Below, one piece after another: positions 33,532-42,790 of a stretch of 64,000 nucleotides of DNA. Where the stretch lies: positions 248,001-312,000 of the forward strand of contig JAFLSD010000001.1 in assembly GCA_022511125.1 (NCBI GenBank). Reading direction: 5' to 3'. Source of the DNA: Paramuribaculum sp. Lineage in GTDB: Bacteria > Bacteroidota > Bacteroidia > Bacteroidales > Muribaculaceae. Numbering within the stretch: the first letter of the stretch is position 1; each line of letters begins with the position of its first letter. A program made the position numbers and the translations under genes. The notes below the pieces were generated by a model. The model made no database searches. It saw nothing but the letters and a program-made list of their open reading frames with translations, and had not been told where the DNA came from.

Positions 33532-35295
33532 ATGAAGGCTTTCTTGATAAAAGCGCTCGGGATACTTGCCATATCGTTCGCCGTTTTTACTGCCCAAGCT
33601 CAGGAGCAATCGGCGGAACAGCCCGTAGATTTCAACGTGGCCGATTCGTTGGTCGCGGCATTGAGAGATTCTCTCGAAACCTCGCGGCTCATCGAGGCTA
33701 ATATGCTGATGGAGTTGGAGCAGTTGCGCTTTCAGATGGCCTCCGGTGACTCGCTTAAACGTGACGAACAGCGCCGGCGTATCGATTCGCTGCGTGTCAC
33801 CACGGTAGGCGTACCGGTTGTGGTTGAAGGTGACACTCTATTCTACTTTTTCACCAAGCGTGGTGGCTATTCCCCGCAACAACGAGCGTTGATGACTCAG
33901 GAAATCATGGAGAAGCTCGGACGACGGTTCAACTTACGACCCGATTCTGTTTTTATCGATGACTCCGACAATGTATCCGACATAATGTACGACAATCTGG
34001 TCATTGCGTCGTTCACAGATCAGGACGCGCTTTGGGCCGGCATGCCGCAGGATTCCTTAGCTTTCGAACGCCGCAGTCTGATAGTGGCCGAGCTCGAGAA
34101 ACTCAAAGATGAGCACGGTTTCTGGCGTTTGATTCGACGCATCGTCTTTCTCATTCTCGTAATCGCAGCACAGTATTTCCTCTTCAAGCTCACCAACTGG
34201 CTATACCGCAAACTTCGCCGACGGATCGAGGGCATGGAGTCTACCAAGCTTAAACCTGTAATGATCCAGAACTACGAGCTGCTTGACACTCGCAAACAGG
34301 TGGCTTTGCTCGAAATCCTCGCCAACATAGGACGATGGATCGTTATGGGGCTACAGCTTCTGATATCCATCCCCCTTATATTCTCAATTTTCCCCCAGAC
34401 GGAAGCCTTGGCTTATACCCTCCTGGGTTATATCTGGTCCCCCGTAAAAGGAATTCTCGTCGGAATAGTGGAATATATTCCCAATCTTATCACGATAATA
34501 ATCATCTGCATCGCTATCCGCTATCTAATCCGCCTGTTCCGATATCTGAGCCGAGAAGTGGAGACTGAAAGACTCAAGATTCCTGGATTCTATCCCGACT
34601 GGGCGCATCCCACCTACAATATCATCCGTTTTCTTCTCTATGCCTTCATGATAGCCATGATTTACCCCTATCTGCCGGGATCCGACAAGGGAGTGTTCCA
34701 AGGCATTTCGGTATTTGTGGGACTCATTATCTCCTTGGGATCGAGCACGGTGATAGGAAACATCATAGCCGGATGGGTCATCACCTACATGCGACCTTTC
34801 CGAAAAGGCGACAGGATCAAGCTCGATGAAACTGTGGGCGACATCATTGAAAAGACACCGCTGGTCACACGCATCAAAACGGCGAAAAACGAAATCGTGA
34901 CGGTGCCTAATTCGTTCATCATGTCGTCGAAAAGCATCAACTATACCACTTCTGCGCGTGAATTCGGTCTGATCCTCCACACAGAGGTCACTATCGGTTA
35001 CGATGTTCCGTGGCGATTGGTACACAGAATGCTAATCGACGCCGCTTTGGCTACCGACGGAATTGTAGCCGAACCCGCACCGTTCGTCTTGGAGACGGGG
35101 CTGAACGACTGGTATCCGGTTTATCAGCTCAATGCCTACACACGTGAGCCTCAACGGATGGCTGCAATTTATTCCGCGCTTCATCAGAACATTCAGGACC
35201 GTTTCAACCGCGAGGGAGTGGAAATCATGTCGCCGACCTATATCGCAACCCGCGACGGTAACGCATCGACCGTCGTCACCGATCCTGGTGTATAG
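33532..35295 (+). CDS. MscS-family mechanosensitive channel
   Basis: 587 residues. A signal peptide (ILAISFAVFTAQAQ) leads into a periplasmic region of about 160 residues, then four or five transmembrane segments (from about residue 200). The pore helix and beta domain read VGLIISLGSSTVIGNIIAGW, RPFRKGDRIKLDETVGDI and VPNSFIMSSKSINYT. It probably releases solutes on hypo-osmotic shock. The long exported N-terminus resembles larger MscK/YbdG-type members. It is a single gene with a consensus promoter 30 bases before the start. Confidence 0.93.
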   Translation: MKAFLIKALGILAISFAVFTAQAQEQSAEQPVDFNVADSLVAALRDSLETSRLIEANMLMELEQLRFQMASGDSLKRDEQRRRIDSLRVTTVGVPVVVEGDTLFYFFTKRGGYSPQQRALMTQEIMEKLGRRFNLRPDSVFIDDSDNVSDIMYDNLVIASFTDQDALWAGMPQDSLAFERRSLIVAELEKLKDEHGFWRLIRRIVFLILVIAAQYFLFKLTNWLYRKLRRRIEGMESTKLKPVMIQNYELLDTRKQVALLEILANIGRWIVMGLQLLISIPLIFSIFPQTEALAYTLLGYIWSPVKGILVGIVEYIPNLITIIIICIAIRYLIRLFRYLSREVETERLKIPGFYPDWAHPTYNIIRFLLYAFMIAMIYPYLPGSDKGVFQGISVFVGLIISLGSSTVIGNIIAGWVITYMRPFRKGDRIKLDETVGDIIEKTPLVTRIKTAKNEIVTVPNSFIMSSKSINYTTSAREFGLILHTEVTIGYDVPWRLVHRMLIDAALATDGIVAEPAPFVLETGLNDWYPVYQLNAYTREPQRMAAIYSALHQNIQDRFNREGVEIMSPTYIATRDGNASTVVTDPGV

Positions 35296-35370
35296 CGGTT
35301 CCCGAATCCATTAGTGGGAATAAAGGGGATTACCTGTTGTCACATGTACCTCGAGGTCTAAGTGAGGCTG

Positions 35371-35401
35371 TTGGTTTTGCGGAGAGTTGTTTGTATCTTT
35401 G
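35371..35401 (+). promoter_or_regulatory. Promoter of the PfkB-like gene
   Basis: TTG at 35371-35373 and TATCTTTG at 35394-35401 with a 20-base spacer. Confidence 0.6.
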
Positions 35402-35430
35402 CAAAAGATTTCATAAGCACGGGATTCGAG

Positions 35431-36279
35431 ATGAGAAAAATAATAGTGATAGGCGAGTGTGCCTTGGACATAATATTTCCCCAATCTACAGACAGCGACG
35501 AAGTTACGGCTCGTGTCGTACCCGCGGGAAGGCTGCTCAACGGAGCTGCGGCTTTAGGGGATATGGGTCACACGGTGACTTTCATGGGCGAAACCGGACG
35601 CGATTTCACAGGCGACCTGATTACAGGATTTTTGGAGCGTCACGGTGTGGAAACACGTTCGATAGACCGCTATACGGGTGCTACAACCCCCGTAAATCTG
35701 ATACAGGGCTCCGACACGTCGGGAGCGATATGCATGCGTAGTTTCCCCGAAGATGACTTCGATGATATATGGCCTCGCGTTGATGAGGGAGACATAATCG
35801 TATTCGGTTCGTTTTTCGCCATCAGCGCCCGCAGTCGAAAGAGACTGATGGAGTTTTTAAGCCATTGTAATGAGCGTAAAGCGATTATAATGTATCTGCC
35901 GGGCTTTCTGCCGGGACAGTCGAGAAGAATCACTCATGAAATGCCCCTGCTCTTGGAAAATCTTGAGACAGCCGACATTGTAATTACACGCACGGAGGAT
36001 CTGAAGACTATCTTCAAAAGCGAGGACGACGAAGCTGTATATCGCAGGCATATCGATTTCTATTGCCGTCCGATGATTAATTTCGACCGACAGAGCAGCG
36101 AGTTGCATTTCTTTTATGGGAAGGAGCGCGTGAGCCGCCATGTGGAAGGCGATCCGGATTCACTGAAACTTAATTCGCTGATTATGGCTCACATTGCAGA
36201 CCGGCTGATAGCCGAGAAGGTAACAAAGGAGGGACTTGACAGCCTCGATATCGATAAGATGGAAAGAATCATAAGTTAA
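35431..36279 (+). CDS. PfkB-family protein lacking the catalytic GAGD motif
   Basis: 282 residues from MRKIIVIGECALDII; in-frame sequence upstream lies before the promoter start and is not used. The fold is ribokinase-like: GRLLNGAAALGDMGHTVTFMGE and RDFTGDLI in the first half, then YLPGFLPGQSRRI and a long helix. In active members a GAGD stretch near the C-terminus carries the catalytic aspartate. Here the corresponding segment reads EGDPDSLKLNSLIMAHIADRL, with Leu-Lys-Leu-Asn in that place. The protein therefore looks like a pseudokinase, perhaps a sugar or nucleotide sensor. It is followed after 48 bases by the TPR gene and then ribH. Confidence 0.8.
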   Translation: MRKIIVIGECALDIIFPQSTDSDEVTARVVPAGRLLNGAAALGDMGHTVTFMGETGRDFTGDLITGFLERHGVETRSIDRYTGATTPVNLIQGSDTSGAICMRSFPEDDFDDIWPRVDEGDIIVFGSFFAISARSRKRLMEFLSHCNERKAIIMYLPGFLPGQSRRITHEMPLLLENLETADIVITRTEDLKTIFKSEDDEAVYRRHIDFYCRPMINFDRQSSELHFFYGKERVSRHVEGDPDSLKLNSLIMAHIADRLIAEKVTKEGLDSLDIDKMERIIS

Positions 36280-36327
36280 CGTCCTAATAAATATAGCAAT
36301 AACGGAGTATAGAAATTATTGGCGATA

Positions 36328-37344
36328 ATGGAATACAGCGCACTTGATAAAAATTTCATAATGCCGTCAGGAAGCGAGGAGAGCTTTCTGGAACGGTTAG
36401 GTTCGAAAGTGACCAACCGCAGGCTACGCAGACGCTTCGACGCGATGACGTTTAACGATGCTTTCGATAAAATGAGAAGCTGGGCGCGAGAACTTACCGA
36501 GGAAGGTAAGGCCAACGAAGTGATGACGCGCATAGAGAATTTCGCTTCGCTGATAGACCGCAAAGGGGGATTGTCGGGGAAAAGCGGAGATCTGTATGCG
36601 GCTCTGATGCAGACTTTGACATCGGTCTATGTTAGCTTGGGTATGTCGGAGGAGGCTATGCGCACGGCAGCGAGTACCCTCACGTTGCTTTCGCAAGAGT
36701 CGCGCAGAAGAGACGAACCGTTTCAGGTAATTCTTGCTCTGACGCTGCATGATCTCGCATTGCTTCATTCACAACGCTCGAAATTCCGCCACGCCGAGAG
36801 GGAAATTGAAAAATCGATGAAAATATTCGACCGTCTGGCTAAGGCAAATCCCGAACGTTACGCTTCTGCTCTGGTTGCGGCGCAAAGTACGCTGACAAGC
36901 GTGCTTAAATCGCGTACGAGTCAAGCTAATCTATTGAAAGAGCACCAGGAAGCTACCGAACGATATATGCAGATGATGAACGAAGGCGTGGAAGAGGCTA
37001 CGACTCTATTGGTAGATTCATTGGCAGAAGAAGGCAGGACGTTGGCTCACATGGGCAAAGACCGGGAAGCTGTGCAATATTTCAGCCGCGCATTGAAATA
37101 TCTGACGAAAATCGAACCGGAAATGACTTTACGTCAGCTCAGGCTGTCGATAGATCTCGGCGAAGCTTTGATGAACGTGAAGCAAACGCGCGAAAAGGGT
37201 GTGCATCTGCTGAACACTATGCTTTACAAAGCGTCAAAACTCCATGCGGCCGAAGATCTGCGCCGCATAAAGGAAGTTTTGTCTGAAGAAAAGTCGAAAC
37301 ACCTTGATATACTGAGCTTCTGGTATAAATTATTCCCCAAATAA
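36328..37344 (+). CDS. TPR-type helical protein
   Basis: 338 residues from the ATG at 36328; a TTG three codons earlier is less likely. The whole protein is helical, with pairs of TPR-like helices between about 70 and 290 (LYAALMQTLTSVYVSLGMSE, ALTLHDLALLHSQ, DSLAEEGRTLAHMGKDREA). No signal peptide or membrane segment is seen. It ends one base before ribH, so it is cotranscribed with it; whether it has anything to do with riboflavin is unknown. Confidence 0.8.
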   Translation: MEYSALDKNFIMPSGSEESFLERLGSKVTNRRLRRRFDAMTFNDAFDKMRSWARELTEEGKANEVMTRIENFASLIDRKGGLSGKSGDLYAALMQTLTSVYVSLGMSEEAMRTAASTLTLLSQESRRRDEPFQVILALTLHDLALLHSQRSKFRHAEREIEKSMKIFDRLAKANPERYASALVAAQSTLTSVLKSRTSQANLLKEHQEATERYMQMMNEGVEEATTLLVDSLAEEGRTLAHMGKDREAVQYFSRALKYLTKIEPEMTLRQLRLSIDLGEALMNVKQTREKGVHLLNTMLYKASKLHAAEDLRRIKEVLSEEKSKHLDILSFWYKLFPK

Positions 37345-37345
37345 C

Positions 37346-37828
37346 ATGTCGAGAAATTTACCGCAATCCGAAATCCTTTCACTTGGGAAGGACGTGAAAA
37401 TAGCAATTGTAACGGCCGAATGGAACGGTCGGATAACTGACGAGCTTGAACGTGGTGCCCGGGAGAGGCTGTTGGCATCAGGCGTGTCGGATGAAAATAT
37501 CCGAACGCTTAAAGTACCGGGAGCTGTGGAACTGACCTTCGGCGCAGCCTTGGCTATCGAACGACTGCATCCTGACGCCGTGATAGTGTTTGGAGCAGTG
37601 GTGAGGGGAGATACGCCTCATTTCGATTACGTATGCATGAGTGCCACGCAGGGCGTGACGAGTCTGAACGAGCGCGGGGACGTGCCGGTGATTTTCGGTG
37701 TTCTGACAATCGACACTGAGGAACAGGCTTTGGAGCGAATCGGAGGAAGATGCGGACACAAGGGCGTGGAAGCGGCCGATACGGCGCTGCGCATGATAGC
37801 TTTCAAGCGGAATCTAATAGCGGAATGA
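37346..37828 (+). CDS. ribH: 6,7-dimethyl-8-ribityllumazine synthase
   Basis: 160 residues. It condenses the pyrimidine and butanone-phosphate precursors in the next-to-last step of riboflavin synthesis, as a 60-mer or decamer. VPGAVELTFGA (substrate loop), FGAVVRGDTPHFDYVC (with the catalytic histidine) and PVIFGVLTIDTEEQA are all present. The start follows the TPR gene by one base. Its end overlaps the convergent nucleoside kinase by 15 bases. Confidence 0.96.
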   Translation: MSRNLPQSEILSLGKDVKIAIVTAEWNGRITDELERGARERLLASGVSDENIRTLKVPGAVELTFGAALAIERLHPDAVIVFGAVVRGDTPHFDYVCMSATQGVTSLNERGDVPVIFGVLTIDTEEQALERIGGRCGHKGVEAADTALRMIAFKRNLIAE

Positions 37829-39484
37829 CGAGCCACCGAGGAACTCTCGGATGAGCGACGTACTTGGGACGTATTCCGAGCCGATGGGATTGAAATAGCT
37901 TAGAAAACGCAAAAGACGGCGAGCTTCGGCATATTCGGGTATGTCGTGGGGAACATCTCGCAAGGTGCGTTCGGCTTCATCGCGAATCACTGCAAGCTCA
38001 AAGAGAAGGGACGAATTGAATGTTGAGTCGGCGTTTTCCTGATGAGGAAAAATCCACTTTTCCTCGCCGCGCCTCACGCTCGGCCAGCGCCGGATTGTCT
38101 CGGCTGCATTAACCCCGCGATATTTGTAATCACGTATGATTCGCCTCAGAAGCCTATTGTCGGTAGTCGGAATCCAGTTATGGTCATCGATTGAAATAGT
38201 GGTTAGTGCTGAAACGTAGACACGGTATTTCATTCTCTCTTCTATCATTGCCGTCAGTTCGGGATTCAGCCCGTGGATACCCTCGATCAGGAGGATTGAG
38301 CGATCGTTCAGACGGATTTTATTGCCGCGATATTCGCGTGAGCCCGTTGTGAAATTATAAGTCGGCAATTCAACTTCTTCTCCGGCAAGCAAACGGTTAA
38401 GGTCGGCGTTGAAGAGCTTGATATCAAGAGCGTGGATAGATTCATAATCATAATCGCCCGACTCGTCAAGGGGTGTTTTATCCCTATCGACGAAATAATC
38501 GTCGAGTGATATCATGCGCGGTTCGAGGAGATTAGTAATCAGCTGAATTGCAAGACGCTTGGTAAATGTAGTCTTTCCGCTCGAGGACGGTCCGGCGATA
38601 AGGGCTATCCTGGCGCCACCTTCCTCGAAGCGACTGCTTATTTCATCGGCAATACCTGCGATCTTCTTACTGTGAAGCGCTTCGCTGACATTGATGAGCA
38701 TTGGACTTTCACCCGAGCGGACTGCTGTATTGAGTTCGCCGACGTTGCGCACCCCGACGATAGCATTGAACCGTAGATGTTCGGTGAAAGCGCGGTACAT
38801 TTTTTCCTGCGTTACAGGCTGAGCGGGCACGTCGGAGTCTGTTTCATCCGGTCCGAGCAATAATATGCCCTCCTTATAAGGTAGTAGATCGAAAACGCGT
38901 AGCATTCCTGTGAATGGAACCAAAGAACCATAAAAAGAATCGCAGACATCGCCAAGCCTATAGTAGACGGTATAGAGTTCGTGGATAGTATTGAGCAGCT
39001 TTACTTTATCGTCGAGACCTTCGTTACGGAAGATTCCGCAGACATGCTCGGTCAAACGTTCCTTTCGCTCGAACGGCAAATTTTCTGCTACAATTTTTCG
39101 CATATAGTCTTTCAGAGCCGAGATAACCTCTGTAGAGACTTTCACCCCTTCGATAAGACGACAGTAATAACCACGGGAGATAGAATGTTCGATACGCAGA
39201 CGCGTTCCCGGATAGAGATCATGAACCGCCTTAAAGAGCATCATACATAACGAGCGTATGTATGTGCGTCGTCCCGACGGGCTGCCAATCGAAAGAAACT
39301 CAACCTTTTTCGGAGAAAATACGGGAAATTGTAGATCCTCTATCTTATAATTGACTTTGGCGCAAACGGGGACGAAGGGTAATTTTTCAGAAATACCACG
39401 ATAGATGTCCCACAACGTGCATCCTCCCTCGACGGGAATATATTCACCTATGTTGTCACAATAGATTTTAAGCCTGTCGCTCAT
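37814..39484 (-). CDS. Nucleoside kinase with TGS and tRNA-SAD-like N-terminus
   Basis: 556 residues from MSDRLKIYCDNIGEYIPV; the upstream in-frame extension runs back through the end of the GT2 gene and is not coding. Residues 1-60 look like a TGS domain, and about 70-230 like the second additional (editing-type) domain of threonyl-tRNA synthetase. The C-terminal half is a uridine-kinase/PRK-type P-loop domain (LIAGPSSSGKTTFTKR, ISLDDYFVDRDKTP, LIEGIHGLNP). The likely reaction is phosphorylation of uridine or cytidine. It follows the GT2 gene by 11 bases. Confidence 0.87.
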   Translation of the reverse strand: MSDRLKIYCDNIGEYIPVEGGCTLWDIYRGISEKLPFVPVCAKVNYKIEDLQFPVFSPKKVEFLSIGSPSGRRTYIRSLCMMLFKAVHDLYPGTRLRIEHSISRGYYCRLIEGVKVSTEVISALKDYMRKIVAENLPFERKERLTEHVCGIFRNEGLDDKVKLLNTIHELYTVYYRLGDVCDSFYGSLVPFTGMLRVFDLLPYKEGILLLGPDETDSDVPAQPVTQEKMYRAFTEHLRFNAIVGVRNVGELNTAVRSGESPMLINVSEALHSKKIAGIADEISSRFEEGGARIALIAGPSSSGKTTFTKRLAIQLITNLLEPRMISLDDYFVDRDKTPLDESGDYDYESIHALDIKLFNADLNRLLAGEEVELPTYNFTTGSREYRGNKIRLNDRSILLIEGIHGLNPELTAMIEERMKYRVYVSALTTISIDDHNWIPTTDNRLLRRIIRDYKYRGVNAAETIRRWPSVRRGEEKWIFPHQENADSTFNSSLLFELAVIRDEAERTLRDVPHDIPEYAEARRLLRFLSYFNPIGSEYVPSTSLIREFLGGSSFRY

Positions 39485-39495
39485 GTCAGTAAGTA

Positions 39496-40269
39496 TTATT
39501 GGTCTTTTTCTTTTCTTTCGGTCATAATTTCGCGTGCCAAACGATAGGCGTCGCGAGACGACCGGAAACGCTCCACACTGATATCTCGTCCGGCTATCCC
39601 GTCGAATATGCCACCCTGCGCTATATAACAGTCTACAAAACTTTTTATTCCTTCCCATAGCGGCCGTAGCGACCCTATGGAGGGATTTTCGGCAGCTATT
39701 CTTCCGGCGAGATATCGTGCATGATTTTCTTCAGTGAGCCTATATTCGGCCGGAGTGTCGCAGCGATAATGCAAGATGTCGCCGTCAAGCAGATGCGGTC
39801 TTACATTGTCACGGAAAATCACTCTTTCCGCGACATCGTGCAGATTCCAGTTGGCATAACGTTTATCGAACAGTCGCACCTGGATGTCGGGATACCAACC
39901 GCAATGTTTCACAGGAGTACCGCAATAGAAGTTTAAGCGCGGAAAACTATATCCTCGATGTCGGAAGCCGTTTTTTTTGAGTTCAATCAAAGTAGATCGC
40001 AAAGCCGGTGAAATCACCTCATCGGCATCGAGAGCCAGGACATAATCGTGGGTTGTTAGCGACGTCGCATATTGTCGCTGTGCACCGTAACCGGCCATCC
40101 TTCGTCGGGTAACCGAACATCCGAGCTCACGGCAGATATCGGGTGTGCCGTCGGTAGACAATGAATCGACAACAATGATCTCATCGGCAAGATCGCGAAG
40201 AGATTCGATGCACTGACGTATATGACGTGCTTCATTAAGAGTGAGAATTGTAGCTGACAATTGTGCCAT
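39496..40269 (-). CDS. Family 2 glycosyltransferase (LPS core type)
   Basis: 257 residues, no signal peptide. The GT-A fold shows ATILTLNEARHI at the N-terminus, VVDSLSTDGT and the metal-binding LALDADEVISP. LHDVAERV and the following conserved tryptophan region resemble WaaE/KdtX-type enzymes of the LPS inner core. It probably adds a sugar to lipid A-core or a related envelope glycan at the membrane face. It is transcribed with the nucleoside kinase from a -7 box at 40303-40296. Confidence 0.88.
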   Translation of the reverse strand: MAQLSATILTLNEARHIRQCIESLRDLADEIIVVDSLSTDGTPDICRELGCSVTRRRMAGYGAQRQYATSLTTHDYVLALDADEVISPALRSTLIELKKNGFRHRGYSFPRLNFYCGTPVKHCGWYPDIQVRLFDKRYANWNLHDVAERVIFRDNVRPHLLDGDILHYRCDTPAEYRLTEENHARYLAGRIAAENPSIGSLRPLWEGIKSFVDCYIAQGGIFDGIAGRDISVERFRSSRDAYRLAREIMTERKEKDQ

Positions 40270-40295
40270 GACCTATAATTTTAAGCTCCTTCCCG

Positions 40296-40303
40296 CAAAT
40301 GTA
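40296..40303 (-). promoter_or_regulatory. -7 box of the GT2/nucleoside kinase pair
   Basis: TACATTTG on the minus strand, 27 bases upstream of the GT2 start; no -33 match. Confidence 0.55.
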
Positions 40304-40327
40304 CATAAAAAAGCTGATTATTTTTAT

Positions 40328-40335
40328 TATCTTTG
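40328..40335 (+). promoter_or_regulatory. -7 box of the Sel1 gene
   Basis: TATCTTTG, 25 bases before the Sel1 start at 40361; it rules out the longer upstream frame as coding. Confidence 0.6.
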
Positions 40336-40360
40336 TCGAATAACCGATTTTTATGACGAT

Positions 40361-41071
40361 ATGACGATCAACTCATCAAAAAATGCAATTTTAAGATTGG
40401 CGACCGCAGTTGTGATTTTATTAGTTTCAACAACAGGATACGCTCAGACATTCAAACAAATACTCGCTAAAGCCCAGGCGGGAAACGCCAAGGCGATGGT
40501 TATGGCCGGAAACGCTTATCTCTATGGTAATGGAGTAGCTAAAGATGCCAAGAAAGCATTTTACTGGTATGAGAAAGGGGCTGCGAAGGGTCTCGACGGT
40601 GCCCAATACAGTCTGGCCAATCTTTATTTCGACGGCGTCGGAACAGAAAAGAATATCGAAAAAGCCGTTGATCTATATGCTAAGGCGGCTGCTCAAGGCT
40701 TGCCTGAAGCACTCAACAATTTAGGCTTATGCTATTTGGACGGCATAGGAATAGCAAGGAATCCGTCAAAAGCTTTTGAATGTTTCCAAAAAGCCGCTCA
40801 AAAAGGTAACGGCGAAGCGATGGCCAATGTAGGGTATTGCTATGAAACAGGATCGGGCACTGCCGTTAACCTGCAGGAAGCGGTTCAGTGGTATGACAGA
40901 GCCTCTGACGAAGGCTCCCAATTTGCCTATTTCCGTCTTGGGCTTATGTATGTGAACGGCTATGACAATAATACAAGATTGGAGGAAGGCGAACGCATGC
41001 TGATATATCTCGCAGAAGCAGGTTATGAACCGGCCATCTACGCTCTCAAACAATTCCGCGAACAAAAATAA
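40361..41071 (+). CDS. Exported Sel1-repeat protein
   Basis: 236 residues from MTINSSKNAILRLATAVV; the frame is open further upstream but that part precedes the promoter. The signal peptide is cleaved near TGYAQ. Five Sel1-like repeats of about 36 residues follow (for example AMVMAGNAYLYGNGVAKDAK and ALNNLGLCYLDGIGIARNP). Such solenoids bind proteins; in the periplasm this one may serve as a scaffold or inhibitor. The partner is unknown. A thioredoxin gene follows after 75 bases. Confidence 0.88.
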   Translation: MTINSSKNAILRLATAVVILLVSTTGYAQTFKQILAKAQAGNAKAMVMAGNAYLYGNGVAKDAKKAFYWYEKGAAKGLDGAQYSLANLYFDGVGTEKNIEKAVDLYAKAAAQGLPEALNNLGLCYLDGIGIARNPSKAFECFQKAAQKGNGEAMANVGYCYETGSGTAVNLQEAVQWYDRASDEGSQFAYFRLGLMYVNGYDNNTRLEEGERMLIYLAEAGYEPAIYALKQFREQK

Positions 41072-41146
41072 CTTCCTTACGGAAACAATAATTCATTTAA
41101 GACGTTATAATTACATAAAAAGTAAAATCTTAAACTTAAATGAATT

Positions 41147-41437
41147 ATGAATTACGAACAAGTTATCAACAGTGCGCCGAAGGTGCTCGTTGAATTTTAC
41201 GCTTCATGGTGTCCTCATTGCCAGAGGATGATGCCTATTGTGGCCGACGTAAAGGAAAAAGAAGAAGGCAAAGTGGCAGTTTATCAATATGATGTGGACA
41301 AGTATGCTGAACTGACTGACGCAAACGGTGTCGAATCATATCCAACGTTTATTCTTTATAAAAACGGCGAGGAAGTATGGCGTAGCGCAGGTGAAATGCC
41401 TGAAAGTGCATTGCTGAGCGAACTTCGTAAATATTGA
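41147..41437 (+). CDS. Small thioredoxin with WCPHC active site
   Basis: 96 residues, no signal peptide, so cytoplasmic. VEFYASWCPHCQRMMP carries the redox pair, and the cis-proline is in ESYPTF. The Pro-His pair between the cysteines is less reducing than the usual Gly-Pro and is typical of oxidising or isomerising members such as DsbA. Its size is that of a minimal thioredoxin. It ends at the bidirectional terminator at 41468. Confidence 0.88.
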   Translation: MNYEQVINSAPKVLVEFYASWCPHCQRMMPIVADVKEKEEGKVAVYQYDVDKYAELTDANGVESYPTFILYKNGEEVWRSAGEMPESALLSELRKY

Positions 41438-41467
41438 CCGAATAAAGAAACTTTAGTAATCGTAATA

Positions 41468-41500
41468 AAGATGGGTCTTTACGACCCATCTTTATTTTTT
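41468..41500. terminator. Bidirectional terminator, thioredoxin and tolC genes
   Basis: AAAGATGGGTC pairs with GACCCATCTTT; T runs follow on both strands. It overlaps the stop codon of the convergent tolC-like gene. Confidence 0.85.
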
Positions 41501-42787
41501 ATCAGTTTGGCCGGTCGTTATGATATAATCAGCGCGAGCCACTCTGTATGCACCATAAGCCGCAATAAAACCGTCGGACGCTTGCTTGAAACTTGCCTCA
41601 GCTTCGAGAAGATCGGTGATAGTGCTCATTCCTGCTTCATAATACATGCGGTTCAATCTCAGATTTTCACGGCTTTGTGCTATCCCTTCCTGTTCTATTT
41701 CCATTTTTCGATGGGCAGCCGTCAGATTATCCCATTTTTCTTGCATGCGAACCTGAAGTTTTTGCGAAAGATCGTTGAACTGAAGGCGAGCGTTTTCAAC
41801 TTCGAGTGATTTACGCTTCAACGCATGGCTTCCTCCCCACCAGGCAGTGATAGGGATATTCACTCCAATCAAAACTGTCGCAAAATTATGGTTCTGCTCC
41901 AGAAGATTATGATAGACCCAACCGGCGCCAAGTGCCACAGACGGAAGATTTTTCCCTAACTCAATTTTCTTTTCAAGTTCTTTGGCTCTGATGTTTTTAC
42001 CCAGAAGCTGATAGTCAACAGTTGCCGGTAATGCATTTTCAGCGGGAATGAAAATATCGTACGGAATTCCGGGAGCGCTTGCAGGCACATCGGCCACTAT
42101 ATCAATATTTCCTTCCGTACCAAGGCCGACGTATTGTCCCAGAAGCATCTTCACCAGCTTTATGCCATTGTCGAGATCAACCATTTCCGAGCGGTAAGAA
42201 TTTCGTTTCAGCTGCACTTTCAGCTTGTCGTTAAGCATTACAATACCGGCTTCTACTGCTGCTTGAACTTGAGCGTCAAGTGAATCAAGAGTCAGGATGG
42301 CTGCCTCGAGCGTATTGCGTGTAGCTTTAAGTGTGGCAAGCTTCCAATAAAGTGTCTCTACGGTGAGTCGAAGCTGGTCGTCGGTCTGAGTCTGTCGCAA
42401 ACGCGCCACTTCCTCACCGACTTCGGCGAGTTTATTTCCGTTAAAGATCTGTCCACCGACAAAAATCGGCTGCATAGCTTCAATAGCTGCCGTACGGCCT
42501 TTTTTGATGATACCGAGTTCAATCATGTCGAGCACGTTGTATTCGAGCATGTGGTGGTTTGCCCAGAAGGCCATGCCTGTTGCCGATATCTCGGGGAAAT
42601 ATTTTGTAAAGGCCTCTTTTCTCAATTCTACCGCCGCACTGACGTTGTTGCGCGCTACGGCGGCATCGCTGCCGTGTTCGAGTGCCATAGCCGCACATTC
42701 GTCAAGTGTCAAAACCGTAACATCGTCGGAGGCTACTACTGTCTGAAGAGAAATAAGACAGGCAAAAGCTATAATGATTTTTCTCAT
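41492..42787 (-). CDS. TolC-family outer-membrane efflux protein (pump 1)
   Basis: 431 residues. The signal peptide (IIIAFACLISLQTVVAS) has no lipobox cysteine. Two OEP repeats are visible, with the usual long helices (LRKEAFTKYFPEISATG, ARLQFNDLSQKLQVRMQEKW). It forms the outer-membrane channel for the RND pump encoded immediately upstream (three-base gap). It is the last gene of the transcript MFP-RND-TolC. Confidence 0.92.
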   Translation of the reverse strand: MRKIIIAFACLISLQTVVASDDVTVLTLDECAAMALEHGSDAAVARNNVSAAVELRKEAFTKYFPEISATGMAFWANHHMLEYNVLDMIELGIIKKGRTAAIEAMQPIFVGGQIFNGNKLAEVGEEVARLRQTQTDDQLRLTVETLYWKLATLKATRNTLEAAILTLDSLDAQVQAAVEAGIVMLNDKLKVQLKRNSYRSEMVDLDNGIKLVKMLLGQYVGLGTEGNIDIVADVPASAPGIPYDIFIPAENALPATVDYQLLGKNIRAKELEKKIELGKNLPSVALGAGWVYHNLLEQNHNFATVLIGVNIPITAWWGGSHALKRKSLEVENARLQFNDLSQKLQVRMQEKWDNLTAAHRKMEIEQEGIAQSRENLRLNRMYYEAGMSTITDLLEAEASFKQASDGFIAAYGAYRVARADYIITTGQTDKK

Positions 42788-42790
42788 GAT

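Noticed and set aside
35362-35430. N-terminal extension of the PfkB-like protein
   Set aside because: It covers the promoter; the family N-terminus is MRKIIVIGE.
39485-39658. N-terminal extension of the nucleoside kinase
   Set aside because: It runs through the end of the GT2 gene in another frame; the TGS-like domain starts at MSDRLKIY.
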